From assembly GCA_017848435.1 (NCBI GenBank), contig JAFEHU010000067.1:57305-121304 (forward strand): a stretch of 64,000 bases of DNA, in the 5' to 3' direction. Source of the stretch: Burkholderiaceae bacterium. Its GTDB lineage: Bacteria; Pseudomonadota; Gammaproteobacteria; Burkholderiales; Burkholderiaceae_C. Every line of letters begins with the position of its first letter. The stretch's first letter is position 1. Positions 18,789 through 27,716 of this stretch are shown in pieces. The position numbers and the translations under genes are program-made. A model generated the notes under the pieces. That model did no database searches, was not told the origin of the DNA, and saw only the letters and a program-made list of their open reading frames with translations.

Positions 18789-19718
18789 CTACTGCATGCC
18801 CAGCTTGCTGGTGCGGCAGACGGCCAGCAGCGCCAGCAGGTTGGGGTCGCGTTCGCGGCTGCGCAAAAAGCTCAGGGCGATGGTCTGGCGCACCAGGTAT
18901 TTCGGTTGCAGCGGGATCAGCCGGACGTCGGACGGCAGAACCCCCCGCACGCGCCCGGGCAGGAGCGTGCAGCCCACGCCACCGCCTACCAAGTTCATCA
19001 GGGAAAAGATGTCGCCAGTTTTCATCACCACCCTGGGTGTGAACTGGGCAATCCGGAAGGCTTCCGTGAACCCGTTTTGTGTCACGAAGCCTTCGTTTAG
19101 GCTGACGAAGTTCTCTTCGCGGCAGGCCCCGAGGTCAATGCTTGGCTGGCCCGAATAGATTGAATTCGCTGGCGCCGCAAAGTAGATGTCGTCCTCGAAC
19201 AGGGGCTCGGATTCAACGTCGGGCATGGCTTCGGGCAAGCCCATCAACGCCGCATCGATGGTGCCATCGCGCAGCCGCTGGACCAGGTCGGCGTTGGAGC
19301 CGAGCGCCAGTTCGGTGTGCAGCTCTGGCCGACGCAGCTTCAACCCCATGAACATGGCGGGAACCGCGCGGCTGGTCAGGGAATACAGGGAGCCGATGCG
19401 GATCGTGTCGGCGCAGTAACCCGCCATCTGGCGCGTGGCGCCGATGCCCTTCTCAAGCGTTTGAAAAAGCTCCCGTGCCACGTCGGCTAGCACATGGGCC
19501 GCGTCTGTCGGGATCAGGTGGCGGCCTTCATGACGAAACAGGGCGCAACGCGTGCCTTCTTCCAGCCCGTGCAAAGCGCGGTGCACGCTGACGCTGCTGG
19601 TGCCCAGCCGTTCGGCCGCGCGGGCGAGGTTGCCCTCGTCCAGAAACACCAGCAGCGTTTCGAGACGGCGAAAGCTGATTTCGTCGTCAACATGCGGCAC
19701 ATGCGTGGGGTTGCTCAT
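18789..19718 (-). CDS. mdcR: LysR-family regulator of malonate use
   Basis: A 309-residue LysR-type regulator with an N-terminal winged helix (FRRLETLLVFLDEGNLARAA, AERLGTSSVSVHRALHGLE) and a periplasmic-binding-like effector domain. Position identifies it as MdcR: it sits 44 bp after mdcH, on the same strand, at the end of the malonate decarboxylase operon. Start ATG at 19718 (MSNPTHVPHVDDEISF); the frame is open further upstream but that part overlaps mdcH. Malonate or a derivative is the likely effector. Confidence 0.88.
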   Translation of the reverse strand: MSNPTHVPHVDDEISFRRLETLLVFLDEGNLARAAERLGTSSVSVHRALHGLEEGTRCALFRHEGRHLIPTDAAHVLADVARELFQTLEKGIGATRQMAGYCADTIRIGSLYSLTSRAVPAMFMGLKLRRPELHTELALGSNADLVQRLRDGTIDAALMGLPEAMPDVESEPLFEDDIYFAAPANSIYSGQPSIDLGACREENFVSLNEGFVTQNGFTEAFRIAQFTPRVVMKTGDIFSLMNLVGGGVGCTLLPGRVRGVLPSDVRLIPLQPKYLVRQTIALSFLRSRERDPNLLALLAVCRTSKLGMQ

Positions 19719-19762
19719 GCGGATTGGCAGAAACAGGGGTGTGGGAGGGGCATCGTAACGCT

Positions 19763-20671
19763 TCAGCCCGCATGGGCGAGAACCCAGCGGATGATGGCGG
19801 CAGCATGCCGGAACTCGTCCACGCTGCGTGCGGGCACGTCTGGGAACTTCTGGTTCCAAAGCCGTGCCAGGGAATTCCCCGGCCCCACTTCCAGCACACA
19901 CCGGATGCCACGGGCGTACAAGGCTTCCATGCTCTCGCGCCAGCGAACCGTCTTGTCGATTTGCGCAGCCAATGCTTCCTTGGCATGTGCCACGTCGCGA
20001 ATGCGCTCGGCGCTGGCGTTGCAGACCAGCACCGTGCGCGGGCGCTGCATGGCCAGCGGCTCCAAGGCCATGGCAAACGCAGTGCCGGCATCGCGCATCC
20101 ACGGTGTGTGCGAGGCGACCGAGACCTTCAGGCGGGTGCAACGCCCGCCGAGGGCTGTGACCGCGCTGTCGACACCGGCCAACGCGTTGTTCGGTCCGCC
20201 CATCACCACGCTGTCCGGCCCGTTGTCGATGGCGACGGCCAGGCCCAGCCTGTCCACAAGGGCCTGAATCTGTGGCCCAACCAGCCCGGTGACCCCGACC
20301 AGCCCTCCGGGTGTGGCGGCCGCACAGTGGTCCATGGCGGCGGACCGACACTCCGCCAAGTCAAGGGCCGTGGTGGCGTCGATCACGCCGGCGGCGAAGA
20401 ATGCCGGCAGTTCACCCACGCTGTAGCCCGCAACGGCGTCTGGCCATGGCAGCGCGTGCGACAGCCGCTCCCAGGTGGCGACCCCGCTGCCCGTGAGCAG
20501 CAGTTGCGCCTGCCGGTTGCCCGCCGCCCATTCCGGGTGGGTCAAGCTGTCCCGCCAGTTGGCAACACCCAGCCGCTGGCATGCCTCCCGCATCACGCCG
20601 TCGGTGGTGAGCCACGGCACCATGTCTGGGTGCTGCATGCCCTGGCCCGAGAAAATGATGGCGTAGCCCAT
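19763..20671 (-). CDS. mdcH: Malonate decarboxylase epsilon subunit (malonyl-CoA:ACP transacylase)
   Basis: A 302-residue acyltransferase of the FabD fold. It charges the malonate decarboxylase carrier protein. The nucleophile serine lies in AGYSVGELPA, preceded by the oxyanion motif IIFSGQGMQHP at the N-terminus, and the catalytic His is in VASHTPWM. Start at 20671 gives the family N-terminus MGYAIIFSGQG. It follows mdcB by 8 bp. Confidence 0.93.
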   Translation of the reverse strand: MGYAIIFSGQGMQHPDMVPWLTTDGVMREACQRLGVANWRDSLTHPEWAAGNRQAQLLLTGSGVATWERLSHALPWPDAVAGYSVGELPAFFAAGVIDATTALDLAECRSAAMDHCAAATPGGLVGVTGLVGPQIQALVDRLGLAVAIDNGPDSVVMGGPNNALAGVDSAVTALGGRCTRLKVSVASHTPWMRDAGTAFAMALEPLAMQRPRTVLVCNASAERIRDVAHAKEALAAQIDKTVRWRESMEALYARGIRCVLEVGPGNSLARLWNQKFPDVPARSVDEFRHAAAIIRWVLAHAG

Positions 20672-20679
20672 GGAGGCAC

Positions 20680-21570
20680 TCAGCCGCGTGGGCCAACACG
20701 GTGGAGCCAGCACGCGGCGGACAACATGTCCGCCGAGCCACCCGGCGACAGGCGGCGAATCACCAGCTCGGTGTGCAAGTCCGCCACACGCTGTAACGCG
20801 CCCTGGGCGGCCATGCCACCGCAGTCCATGAAAGCCTGGGCGCTGCGCTGGACAAACGCCAGGCCCTCCCGACCGCCCCGGTGCGCCAGATTGCTGTCGT
20901 CGAGCACGGCCATGGTGCACATCAGGGCTTCGATTCGGGCCGATGTTGCGTCCAGGCCCCGCGCCATGGCCGCCTGAAGGGCGGGGCAGGTGGTTTCAAA
21001 CAAAACCGGAAAACCGCATGCGGCTTCTTCGGAGGCGCTGCGCAAGCCATGGCGCCGTGCCGCCAGCCCACCCGGCAAGCGGGGCGTTCTCTGGGCACGT
21101 TCAACCAGCGTGCGGCCCCAGCAGGCTTGCAATTCATGCCGAACCCGGTCGGGCTGCAGTGGGTGGCCTTTGCGCCATACCGAGCCAGCGGCGGCACACA
21201 GCAGCCCCAGGGTGAACACCGCACCGCGATGGGTATTGACGCCGCCTGTTGCCGCGAGCATGCGGGCTTCGGCATCCATGCCACAGCGCTCAAGCTCAGC
21301 AAAATCGGCGCCATGCGCACCCAACAGGGCGATGCGACCGAAATAGTGGCGCAGCGCAAACAGGCTGCGCATGAAGGTCTGGCCGTCCATGTCGCTGTGG
21401 CTGCCGCTGTCCACGAAGGACACCAGGCCAGGCTTGGGGTACAAGGCCACTTCGTCGTAGAGGGCCGACACCGCCGAGCGGCCCAGGCAAGCCAGCACGC
21501 CCGTTGCAAGGCCATGCGCACCCGGCTCAGCAGCAGGCATGGCCTGCCATTGCGGCATGGCGGTGTTCAT
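20680..21570 (-). CDS. mdcB: Triphosphoribosyl-dephospho-CoA synthase
   Basis: A 296-residue CitG/MdcB family enzyme that makes 2'-(5''-triphosphoribosyl)-3'-dephospho-CoA, the precursor of the malonate decarboxylase prosthetic group. Family motifs: ALYDEVALYPKPGLVSFVDS, GSHSDMDGQTFM, TGGVNTHRGAVFTLGLL and LDDSNLAHRGG. The start at 21570 overlaps the mdcG stop as ATGA. The frame is open well upstream, but that part is antiparallel noise over mdcG. Confidence 0.94.
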   Translation of the reverse strand: MNTAMPQWQAMPAAEPGAHGLATGVLACLGRSAVSALYDEVALYPKPGLVSFVDSGSHSDMDGQTFMRSLFALRHYFGRIALLGAHGADFAELERCGMDAEARMLAATGGVNTHRGAVFTLGLLCAAAGSVWRKGHPLQPDRVRHELQACWGRTLVERAQRTPRLPGGLAARRHGLRSASEEAACGFPVLFETTCPALQAAMARGLDATSARIEALMCTMAVLDDSNLAHRGGREGLAFVQRSAQAFMDCGGMAAQGALQRVADLHTELVIRRLSPGGSADMLSAACWLHRVGPRG

Positions 21571-22265
21571 GCGGGCAACGCGCTTTCCGGGCTTGGCCGT
21601 GCCGTGTTCCAGAACTCGGCATGGCACAGGTCGGCGCCGCGGGTGTGCTTGACGAGCACCGCGTTCACCCGGCCGGCGCGCCAAAGCGACCATTCCCGCC
21701 ACGCCACGGCGGCGCCATTGCCAAAAACCAGCTCCCCGTCCAGCCGGGGGGCCGGCTGTGTCAACGCATGGGCCGTCAGCAGTGCGGCGGCGTGGTCGGC
21801 TTCGTCCGGGGTGGAGACATGGACCAGCACATCCAGGTCCGAGCCGGGCCGCAGGTGGTCCAGGCCTGTCAAGAGTTGCCAGCCGTGGCTGCCGTAGACC
21901 CGGGTTCGGGCACCGGTTTGGTCCAGTGCCGCACACAACTGCAGCCAAGGCGCGCGCGCCCCTCTGGACAACAACTTCACCACTGCAGCGGCTTTGGGAA
22001 ACTCGTCAAAGAAGGCGACACCTTTCAAGTCGATGCCCAATGCCAGACGCTGCCTTTGCCAACGTCCCGGCGCAGGCAAACCCAGCGCCACCAGACCGTC
22101 GCTGGGCTGGCCCGGCCCCGGCTGGCGGGTCACAACCAGCGGCAGGCGGTGCCTGGCCCAATGCGATACACAGGCCTTGGCGGGGCCGCCAACCGCTTGC
22201 GCCAGTGCCTGCTGCCAGCCTGTCTCATTGAGACAGGCCAGTTGATGGCGTCGAAGGGCTTTCAC
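21567..22265 (-). CDS. mdcG: Phosphoribosyl-dephospho-CoA transferase (holo-ACP synthase)
   Basis: A 232-residue nucleotidyltransferase that attaches the prosthetic group to the acyl carrier protein MdcC. The nucleotidyltransferase motif is GSDLDVLVHVS, preceded by RVYGSHGWQLLTGL. The start is GTG at 22265, overlapping the mdcE stop (GTGA). The 3' end overlaps the mdcB start. Both overlaps indicate coupled translation. Confidence 0.92.
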   Translation of the reverse strand: MKALRRHQLACLNETGWQQALAQAVGGPAKACVSHWARHRLPLVVTRQPGPGQPSDGLVALGLPAPGRWQRQRLALGIDLKGVAFFDEFPKAAAVVKLLSRGARAPWLQLCAALDQTGARTRVYGSHGWQLLTGLDHLRPGSDLDVLVHVSTPDEADHAAALLTAHALTQPAPRLDGELVFGNGAAVAWREWSLWRAGRVNAVLVKHTRGADLCHAEFWNTARPSPESALPA

Positions 22266-22963
22266 GGTGCGTCCATCACCCGTTGGGCGACAACGGCGGC
22301 GAGGCGGCGCCCACCCCGTTCCGCGCCATCCAGGGCGCGGCGGTCAACGCGGGGCGCATGGGCTAGCGCATCGCGCAGTGCGGCGGGCAGGTCTTGGCCC
22401 CACACGCGCCGCACGCCACCCATGGCCAGGTAGTTGGTGACGCCCGGCGCAAACACCGGGTTGGTGAGCGAGAGGCTGGTGAGGAAATCTTCCTGCAGCT
22501 TGGTCACGCGCGCCATGGCGGGAATGCGCATGACGCGGATTTCCGCTTCAGGCAGGGCATCGCAGGCGTCTGCAATCAGGCCCGAGGTGATAAAGCCGCC
22601 CGAAAGGGCTTGGTCGTAGACCAGGCCCAGCACACGGTGACCACAACGCCGGGCCAGGTCAATGGCCATGCCCAGGTGGGCCATGGCCCGGTTGATGCCG
22701 AGCAGCTCATCGCGTCGGCGCAGCTGCTGGCCTTGCGTGTCGATCAAGAGCAGCAGGGTTCGTCCTGGCGATTGGGTGACCGTGTCGAGCACGACACGGG
22801 CCTGGGCCAGTGCCAGTGCCACCCCGATGGGGGCGTGGTTCGTTGTTCCCACCACCGTCAAGGTGTTGCCGTCGAATTGCACGTCGCCGTGCAGGACATC
22901 ACCGGTGGCCTGAATGCCGTGGTTGGCGCCAAAGAGCGCGGTGGCAAGGGTGTTCCATTGCAT
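22262..22963 (-). CDS. mdcE: Malonate decarboxylase gamma subunit
   Basis: A 233-residue crotonase-like subunit that forms, with MdcD, the decarboxylase that turns malonyl-ACP into acetyl-ACP and CO2. Visible family parts are LLLIDTQGQQLRRRDELLGI and RVLGLVYDQALSGGFI. AAGGA lies 6-7 bp before the ATG at 22963. Only 13 bp separate it from mdcD. Confidence 0.93.
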   Translation of the reverse strand: MQWNTLATALFGANHGIQATGDVLHGDVQFDGNTLTVVGTTNHAPIGVALALAQARVVLDTVTQSPGRTLLLLIDTQGQQLRRRDELLGINRAMAHLGMAIDLARRCGHRVLGLVYDQALSGGFITSGLIADACDALPEAEIRVMRIPAMARVTKLQEDFLTSLSLTNPVFAPGVTNYLAMGGVRRVWGQDLPAALRDALAHAPRVDRRALDGAERGGRRLAAVVAQRVMDAP

Positions 22964-22976
22964 TTTTGATCCTTCC

Positions 22977-23903
22977 TCAGGGGGTTTGCAACGTCAGAAC
23001 TTCGGGAACGTCGAGGTCAGGGACCTGGTCGGCCTGAGGAATGCCCAGTGCTTGCCAGAAGGCCTGGGGCTCGCTGCCATCGCCTGGCCAATCGGCCTCG
23101 GGAACGAGGCGCAGGCGCTCTGCCAGCAGCGCATGTTCAAGTTCCAGCCGATCGAGCGTCACCGGGCGGCTGGCGTCCAGCAAGCTAATTGCGGCGTTGC
23201 GAAAGGCGGACACGTCGTCTTCCACCAGCGCGTCGCAGTCGCCAATCAGCCAGCGGTGTTTGCCACCGGTGGTGCGCCACACCAGCGCCCGGTCCCGGGC
23301 GTCGAACTCCTCTACGCCGTGTGACGCTTCGATCACCTCGGGCCCGGACATGGCCAGGCGGCCAACGTCGCTCATGACGATCTGGTCAGCGCACCGGGCA
23401 ACGATGCCCATGCCGCCAAAACAACCGTTGACGCCACCGATCAGCACGATCACGGGGATGCCATCGGCCCGAACGTCCAGAACGGCGCGCATGACTTCCG
23501 ACACCGCGATCAGCCCCGCATTGGCCTCGTGCAGGCGAACGCCGCCCGACTCGGCCAGGAGCAGGACCGCATCGGGCCGGTCCCGGCTGGCGCGCCGCAG
23601 CAGGCCCACCAGTTTGGCGCCGTGCACCTCGCCAACGCCGCCGCCCATGAAACCCCCTTCTTGCGCCGCCACAAAAACCGAACGCCCGGCCAGCGTGGCC
23701 CGGCCAATCGTGACGCCATCGTCAAACGACGAAGGGATGCCCAGCTGGGCCAAATGGGGGCTGGTCAGGCGCTCCGCCGGGGGCAGCCATTCATGGAAGC
23801 TGCCGCTGTCAAAGAGGCGTTGAACCCGTTCACGGGCAGAACATTCGGCGTAACTGATGCGGGCGGTTGTGGGCACCGCATCGTTGGGTGGAACATGGCG
23901 CAT
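22977..23903 (-). CDS. mdcD: Malonate decarboxylase beta subunit
   Basis: A 308-residue carboxyltransferase-like subunit, partner of MdcE. The AccD-like glycine-rich segments FVAAQEGGFMGGGVGEVHGAK (shown in part by family knowledge) and LLAESGGVRLHEANAGL, GGVNGCFGGMGIVA are visible. The enzyme needs no biotin because CO2 is released directly. The ATG at 23903 overlaps the mdcC stop by one base. Confidence 0.94.
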   Translation of the reverse strand: MRHVPPNDAVPTTARISYAECSARERVQRLFDSGSFHEWLPPAERLTSPHLAQLGIPSSFDDGVTIGRATLAGRSVFVAAQEGGFMGGGVGEVHGAKLVGLLRRASRDRPDAVLLLAESGGVRLHEANAGLIAVSEVMRAVLDVRADGIPVIVLIGGVNGCFGGMGIVARCADQIVMSDVGRLAMSGPEVIEASHGVEEFDARDRALVWRTTGGKHRWLIGDCDALVEDDVSAFRNAAISLLDASRPVTLDRLELEHALLAERLRLVPEADWPGDGSEPQAFWQALGIPQADQVPDLDVPEVLTLQTP

Positions 23904-24241
23904 CAGTGTTGTTCCTTCAGTTCGGCCACGGCCTGGTCCAGCCGCAGGCTCACCACAGCGGGTGTGGCGCCCATGTCGTGGATGAAAACCTGGACGCCTG
24001 CGAGCCGGTGGCGCGCATGGAAGTCGTGGACCACGGCTGTCCAGATGGGGCTGAACCCACGTGCGGAGGTTTCTACCGTCACCTTGCAGGCGGTGCCCTG
24101 AGCGGGCTCGATCATCACCTCCAGGTTTCCCGAGCCCACCACACCCACCAGCACAGGTGCGAAGTGGGGTGGGGTGGCCAGGCGGCCGTGGTCGCTTGGC
24201 AGGTCGAATTCGAGGGTTTCCAGTCCGGGTGTCATGGCCAT
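23903..24241 (-). CDS. mdcC: Malonate decarboxylase acyl carrier protein (delta subunit)
   Basis: A 112-residue carrier protein. The prosthetic group attaches to a serine in the VGVVGSGNLE motif (Ser37 in this numbering). Start ATG at 24241 is supported by AAGGA 8 bp upstream; the ATG at 24235 is an alternative. All catalytic subunits act on acyl groups held by this protein. Confidence 0.93.
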   Translation of the reverse strand: MAMTPGLETLEFDLPSDHGRLATPPHFAPVLVGVVGSGNLEVMIEPAQGTACKVTVETSARGFSPIWTAVVHDFHARHRLAGVQVFIHDMGATPAVVSLRLDQAVAELKEQH

Positions 24242-24278
24242 TTGAGATTCCTTTGCATGTGTGTCCTTCGTGGTGGCA

Positions 24279-25961
24279 TCACCAGTTGCGGAAGCGTTTT
24301 GGCGGGCGGTAGAGCCCACCCGAGGCCCGCACCAGGTCGCGCATGCTGCGTGCGGCCAACAGGTTGCGGGTGGCGTCTCGCGGGTCAACCCCGATGTCCT
24401 GTGGGTACCGGACCACACCCCGGTCGCGCAGGTTCTCTACCAAACGTCGGTCGCGTGTCAGTCCGAAAGGTGTGTAGCCAGCCACGCCGCGAATGGCCTG
24501 CTCGCGCTCCTCGTCGTTGCGGCACATGAGCAGATTGGCAATGCCTTCTTCTGTCAGCACATGGCTGACATCTTCACCGTACACCATGATGGGGGGCAGT
24601 GCCATGCCCGTCTGTTCTTGCAGGGTCCAGGCGTCGAGCCGCTCGACAAAAGCCGGCTGCATGTGTTCGCGAAAGGTTTCAACCATTTGCACGACCAGTT
24701 TCTGCCCACGCGGCGTGCCGGCAGCGCCGGTGCGCCCGGCCCGGGACTGTTGGCCGGCCTTGAGCCAGGCCGGACTGCTGTGGCGGCGTCCACGCGCGTC
24801 TGCCCCCATGTTGGGTGCGCCGCCAAAGCCGGCAATGCGGCCCAGCGTGGCGGTGGAACTGTTGCCATGTGCGTCCATCTGCAGGGTGGAGCCAATGAAG
24901 AGGTCGCAGGCATAGTGACCTGCGGCCTGCGAGAAAGCGCGGTTGCTGCGCAGGCTGCCGTCCGGGCCTGTGAAGAACACATCGGAGCGTGCCCGGATGT
25001 AGTCCTCCATGCCGAGTTCGGAACCAAAGGAATGGATGGACCGAACCCACCCGGCCTCGATGGCCGGGATCATGGCCGGGTGTGGGTTCAGCGCCCAGTG
25101 CTGGCAGATCTTGCCCTTGAGCCCCAGTTGTTCGCCATAGGTTGGCAGCAGCAGCTCGATGGCTGCGGTGTCAAAACCAATGCCGTGGTTCAGCCGTTGC
25201 ACGCCGTATTCGGCATAGATGCCCTTGATGGCCATCATCGCCATCAGCACCTGGATCTCGCTGATCTGCGCCGGGTCGCGCGTGAACAGCGGTTCAATGA
25301 AGTGGGGCTGAGGTGCAGGCACGACAAAGTTCACCCAGTCGGCCGGGATGTCGATACGCGCCAGCTTCGTGGTGCGACCATCCACCAGTTCGTTGACCTG
25401 GGCGATGACAATGCCGCCAGAAAAAGCCGTGGCTTCGACAATTGCCGGTGTGTCTTCGGTGTTGGGGCCGGTGTAGAGGTTGCCCTCGGCGTCTGCCGCC
25501 TGGGCGGCCACCAGCGCCACCTGCGGGGTCAGGTCCACAAAATAGCGTGCAAACAACTCCAGGTAGGTGTGGATGGCGCCGATCTGGATGCGCCCGGCCG
25601 AAGCCAGTTGCGCCAGACGTGCCCCTTGCGGCCCTGAAAAGCTGAAGTCAAGTTTGCTGGCAATGCCGTTCTCGAAAACGTCTAGATGTTCCGGAAGGGC
25701 CAGTACCGACTGCACCATGTGCAGGCCGTGGACACGTGAGACGTCCAGGCGCACCAGTGCCTTGGCAAGAAAGTCGGCCTGCTTCTGGTTGTTGCCCTCC
25801 AGGCAGACACGGTCCCCGGGCTGCAGCACGGCTTCCAGCAACGTGGTGACCGCTTCGGTGGCCACGCATTTGTTCGTCAGTTGCGTGCCCAGTGCCTGGC
25901 TGGCACGGGCCAGCCGTGCCTGACGTTGCACAGACCGTGTGTTCCAAGCTTGATTTTCCAT
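24279..25961 (-). CDS. mdcA: Malonate decarboxylase alpha subunit (acetyl-S-ACP:malonate ACP transferase)
   Basis: A 560-residue transferase that exchanges the acetyl group on MdcC for malonate. It resembles CoA transferases: the start MENQAWNTRSVQRQARL, the GPNTEDTPAIVEATAFSGG segment and SELGMEDYIRARSDVFFTG are family-typical. It is the first structural gene after the transporter and 37 bp ahead of mdcC. The frame stays open upstream of 25961 but that part overlaps matC. Confidence 0.94.
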   Translation of the reverse strand: MENQAWNTRSVQRQARLARASQALGTQLTNKCVATEAVTTLLEAVLQPGDRVCLEGNNQKQADFLAKALVRLDVSRVHGLHMVQSVLALPEHLDVFENGIASKLDFSFSGPQGARLAQLASAGRIQIGAIHTYLELFARYFVDLTPQVALVAAQAADAEGNLYTGPNTEDTPAIVEATAFSGGIVIAQVNELVDGRTTKLARIDIPADWVNFVVPAPQPHFIEPLFTRDPAQISEIQVLMAMMAIKGIYAEYGVQRLNHGIGFDTAAIELLLPTYGEQLGLKGKICQHWALNPHPAMIPAIEAGWVRSIHSFGSELGMEDYIRARSDVFFTGPDGSLRSNRAFSQAAGHYACDLFIGSTLQMDAHGNSSTATLGRIAGFGGAPNMGADARGRRHSSPAWLKAGQQSRAGRTGAAGTPRGQKLVVQMVETFREHMQPAFVERLDAWTLQEQTGMALPPIMVYGEDVSHVLTEEGIANLLMCRNDEEREQAIRGVAGYTPFGLTRDRRLVENLRDRGVVRYPQDIGVDPRDATRNLLAARSMRDLVRASGGLYRPPKRFRNW

Positions 25962-26001
25962 AGGGTCCAGATGTGTGGGGTTGGGTGTGATCGCGTTCAG
26001 G

Positions 26002-27375
26002 TCAAAGCACCACGAACAGCAGCCACACCAGGACTGGCGCGACCAACGTGACGATGGCGCCATACACCATGAGCTGGCGGAAGAAGGCGTCGCGGCCGAT
26101 GCCACGGGCATTGGCAAGCACCAATGCGCCATTGGTGGAGAACGGGCTGACATCCACAATGGTGGAGGACACCGCCATGGCCGCAATAAAGCCCACCGCG
26201 CCGACGCCACCATCGCCCTGCAGGAAGGGCACAGCCAGCGGAATCAACGACCCCAGAACCGCCGTAGACGAGGCGAAAGCCGACACCACCGCGCCAACAA
26301 AACAGAGCAGCAGCGCGGCCATCAGCGGCGAAGTCAAGCCCGACACGCTGTGTCCCACAAAGTCGATGGTGCCCATTTTCTGCATCACGCCGACATAGGT
26401 GCTTACACCGACGATCAGCATGATTTCTGGCCATGACACCTGTCCCAAAGCACGTTTCTGGAGGTTGGGCGCCATCAGTGTGAGGAGCAGGCCGATCGTG
26501 ATGGACACAAAGCCAATGTCCTGCTTGAAAAACAGCGTCAGCACGGCCAGCGCCAACAGGCCGAGGACGGTCAGGATCTGGTACCAACGGGCGCCACTGG
26601 GTTCTGGCTGGGCAGGTGACACATCCATCAGCGAATCCTCGGTATTCCGGGCGGTATGGCGTTCCTCCTGCAGCGACTCTCCCTCTGCATCGCCGTAGAT
26701 CTGTGCGCCGCTTTGCCCGTGGACAACCTGGGGGACATCAAACGCACTGGGCTTCACGTCAGCGCGCTGGCGCACCAGCTTCATCCCACCCATCATGAAG
26801 AACAACAACAGGGCCACGCCGAAGTTGATGGTCAGGCTGGCGGTCATCGTGGCAATGGGGTCAAGCGGCAGGCCGGCGGCGGCAACGACCTTGTTCGTGA
26901 TGCCACCATAAATGCTGATGGGTGAAAAACCGCCACCTTGTGCGCCGTGGATCACCAGCAGACCCATCATGAGGGGGTTGATGCCGTACTTTGCCGCAAA
27001 GCCTAAAGCGATTGGCGCGATGATCGCCACCGCTGCTGGACTGACTGCGCCCACACCCGTCAGTGCGGCCGCAATGAAGAACATGATCCAGGGAATGGCC
27101 GCAATTCGCCCGCGCACGCCCCGAACCGCCAGCTTGACCAGCCAGTCGATGGTGCCGTTGTTCTGGGCCAGTGCGAACAGGTAGGTGATGCCCACCAAGG
27201 TGAGAAAAAGATCGGCCGGGAAGCCACCCATGATGGCTTTGGCCTCCAGGCCGGCGACCAAGGTGCCGACCAAGAACGCACCCACAAAGGCAATCACCCC
27301 CATGTTGATGGGCAGTGCGGTAGCAAGGGCGAACATGGCGACCAATGCGCCTATGGCAATCCAGTGTGAACTCAT
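26002..27375 (-). CDS. matC: Malonate/dicarboxylate carrier of the MatC family
   Basis: A 457-residue, very hydrophobic permease with about twelve membrane spans and a hydrophilic loop near residues 220-270. The N-terminal MatC_N-type region and the later SLC13-like segments (VGVSTYVGVMQKMGTIDFVG, SSTIVDVSPFSTNGALVLAN) identify a dicarboxylate carrier. As the first gene of the mdc operon it most likely imports malonate. ATG at 27375 has GGAG 8 bp upstream. Confidence 0.9.
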   Translation of the reverse strand: MSSHWIAIGALVAMFALATALPINMGVIAFVGAFLVGTLVAGLEAKAIMGGFPADLFLTLVGITYLFALAQNNGTIDWLVKLAVRGVRGRIAAIPWIMFFIAAALTGVGAVSPAAVAIIAPIALGFAAKYGINPLMMGLLVIHGAQGGGFSPISIYGGITNKVVAAAGLPLDPIATMTASLTINFGVALLLFFMMGGMKLVRQRADVKPSAFDVPQVVHGQSGAQIYGDAEGESLQEERHTARNTEDSLMDVSPAQPEPSGARWYQILTVLGLLALAVLTLFFKQDIGFVSITIGLLLTLMAPNLQKRALGQVSWPEIMLIVGVSTYVGVMQKMGTIDFVGHSVSGLTSPLMAALLLCFVGAVVSAFASSTAVLGSLIPLAVPFLQGDGGVGAVGFIAAMAVSSTIVDVSPFSTNGALVLANARGIGRDAFFRQLMVYGAIVTLVAPVLVWLLFVVL

Positions 27376-27716
27376 GAAGTTGTCTCCGTCGTTGAGCACA
27401 TTCGGTGTGAGTGCTCTTGGAGACGTAAGGTATTCGCGGCGGCCAGTGCGATCAATCAAGGGCGAGCGTCAATGCTTACGCTGCATGAAACAATCGAGGG
27501 ATTACCCTAGTGTGTGCGCCGATCGAACGGCTTGCATGGCCAGGTACAGCGCGCTTACTGGCGTCAATGGTGGGTGTCGGCTGGACAAACGGAGTGTTCA
27601 TGCGGACGGCTGAGGTTCGAGAGGCTGGGCGTTGACGCGTCCAAATGACCGCCTGCCTCCTGACTTGCTGCGCCCATTGACGCCGCCCACACCGCGTTTT
27701 CGAGGTTCGGCAGTCC
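27376..27716. other. 341-bp intergenic region upstream of the malonate operon
   Basis: No gene is seen. This region must hold the promoter for matC-mdc on the minus strand and any MdcR sites. The only clear structure is the inverted repeat at 27394-27416. A partial repeat GCGT (27466-27469) with ACGC (27478-27481) could be half of a LysR site, but I cannot support it further. Confidence 0.5.
27394..27416 (-). promoter_or_regulatory. Inverted repeat in the matC leader
   Basis: GAGCAC and GTGCTC are a perfect 6-bp inverted repeat around 11 bases, 18 bp before the matC start codon and just ahead of its ribosome site. In mRNA it would form a hairpin next to the ribosome site; as DNA it could be an operator. 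Confidence 0.4.
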
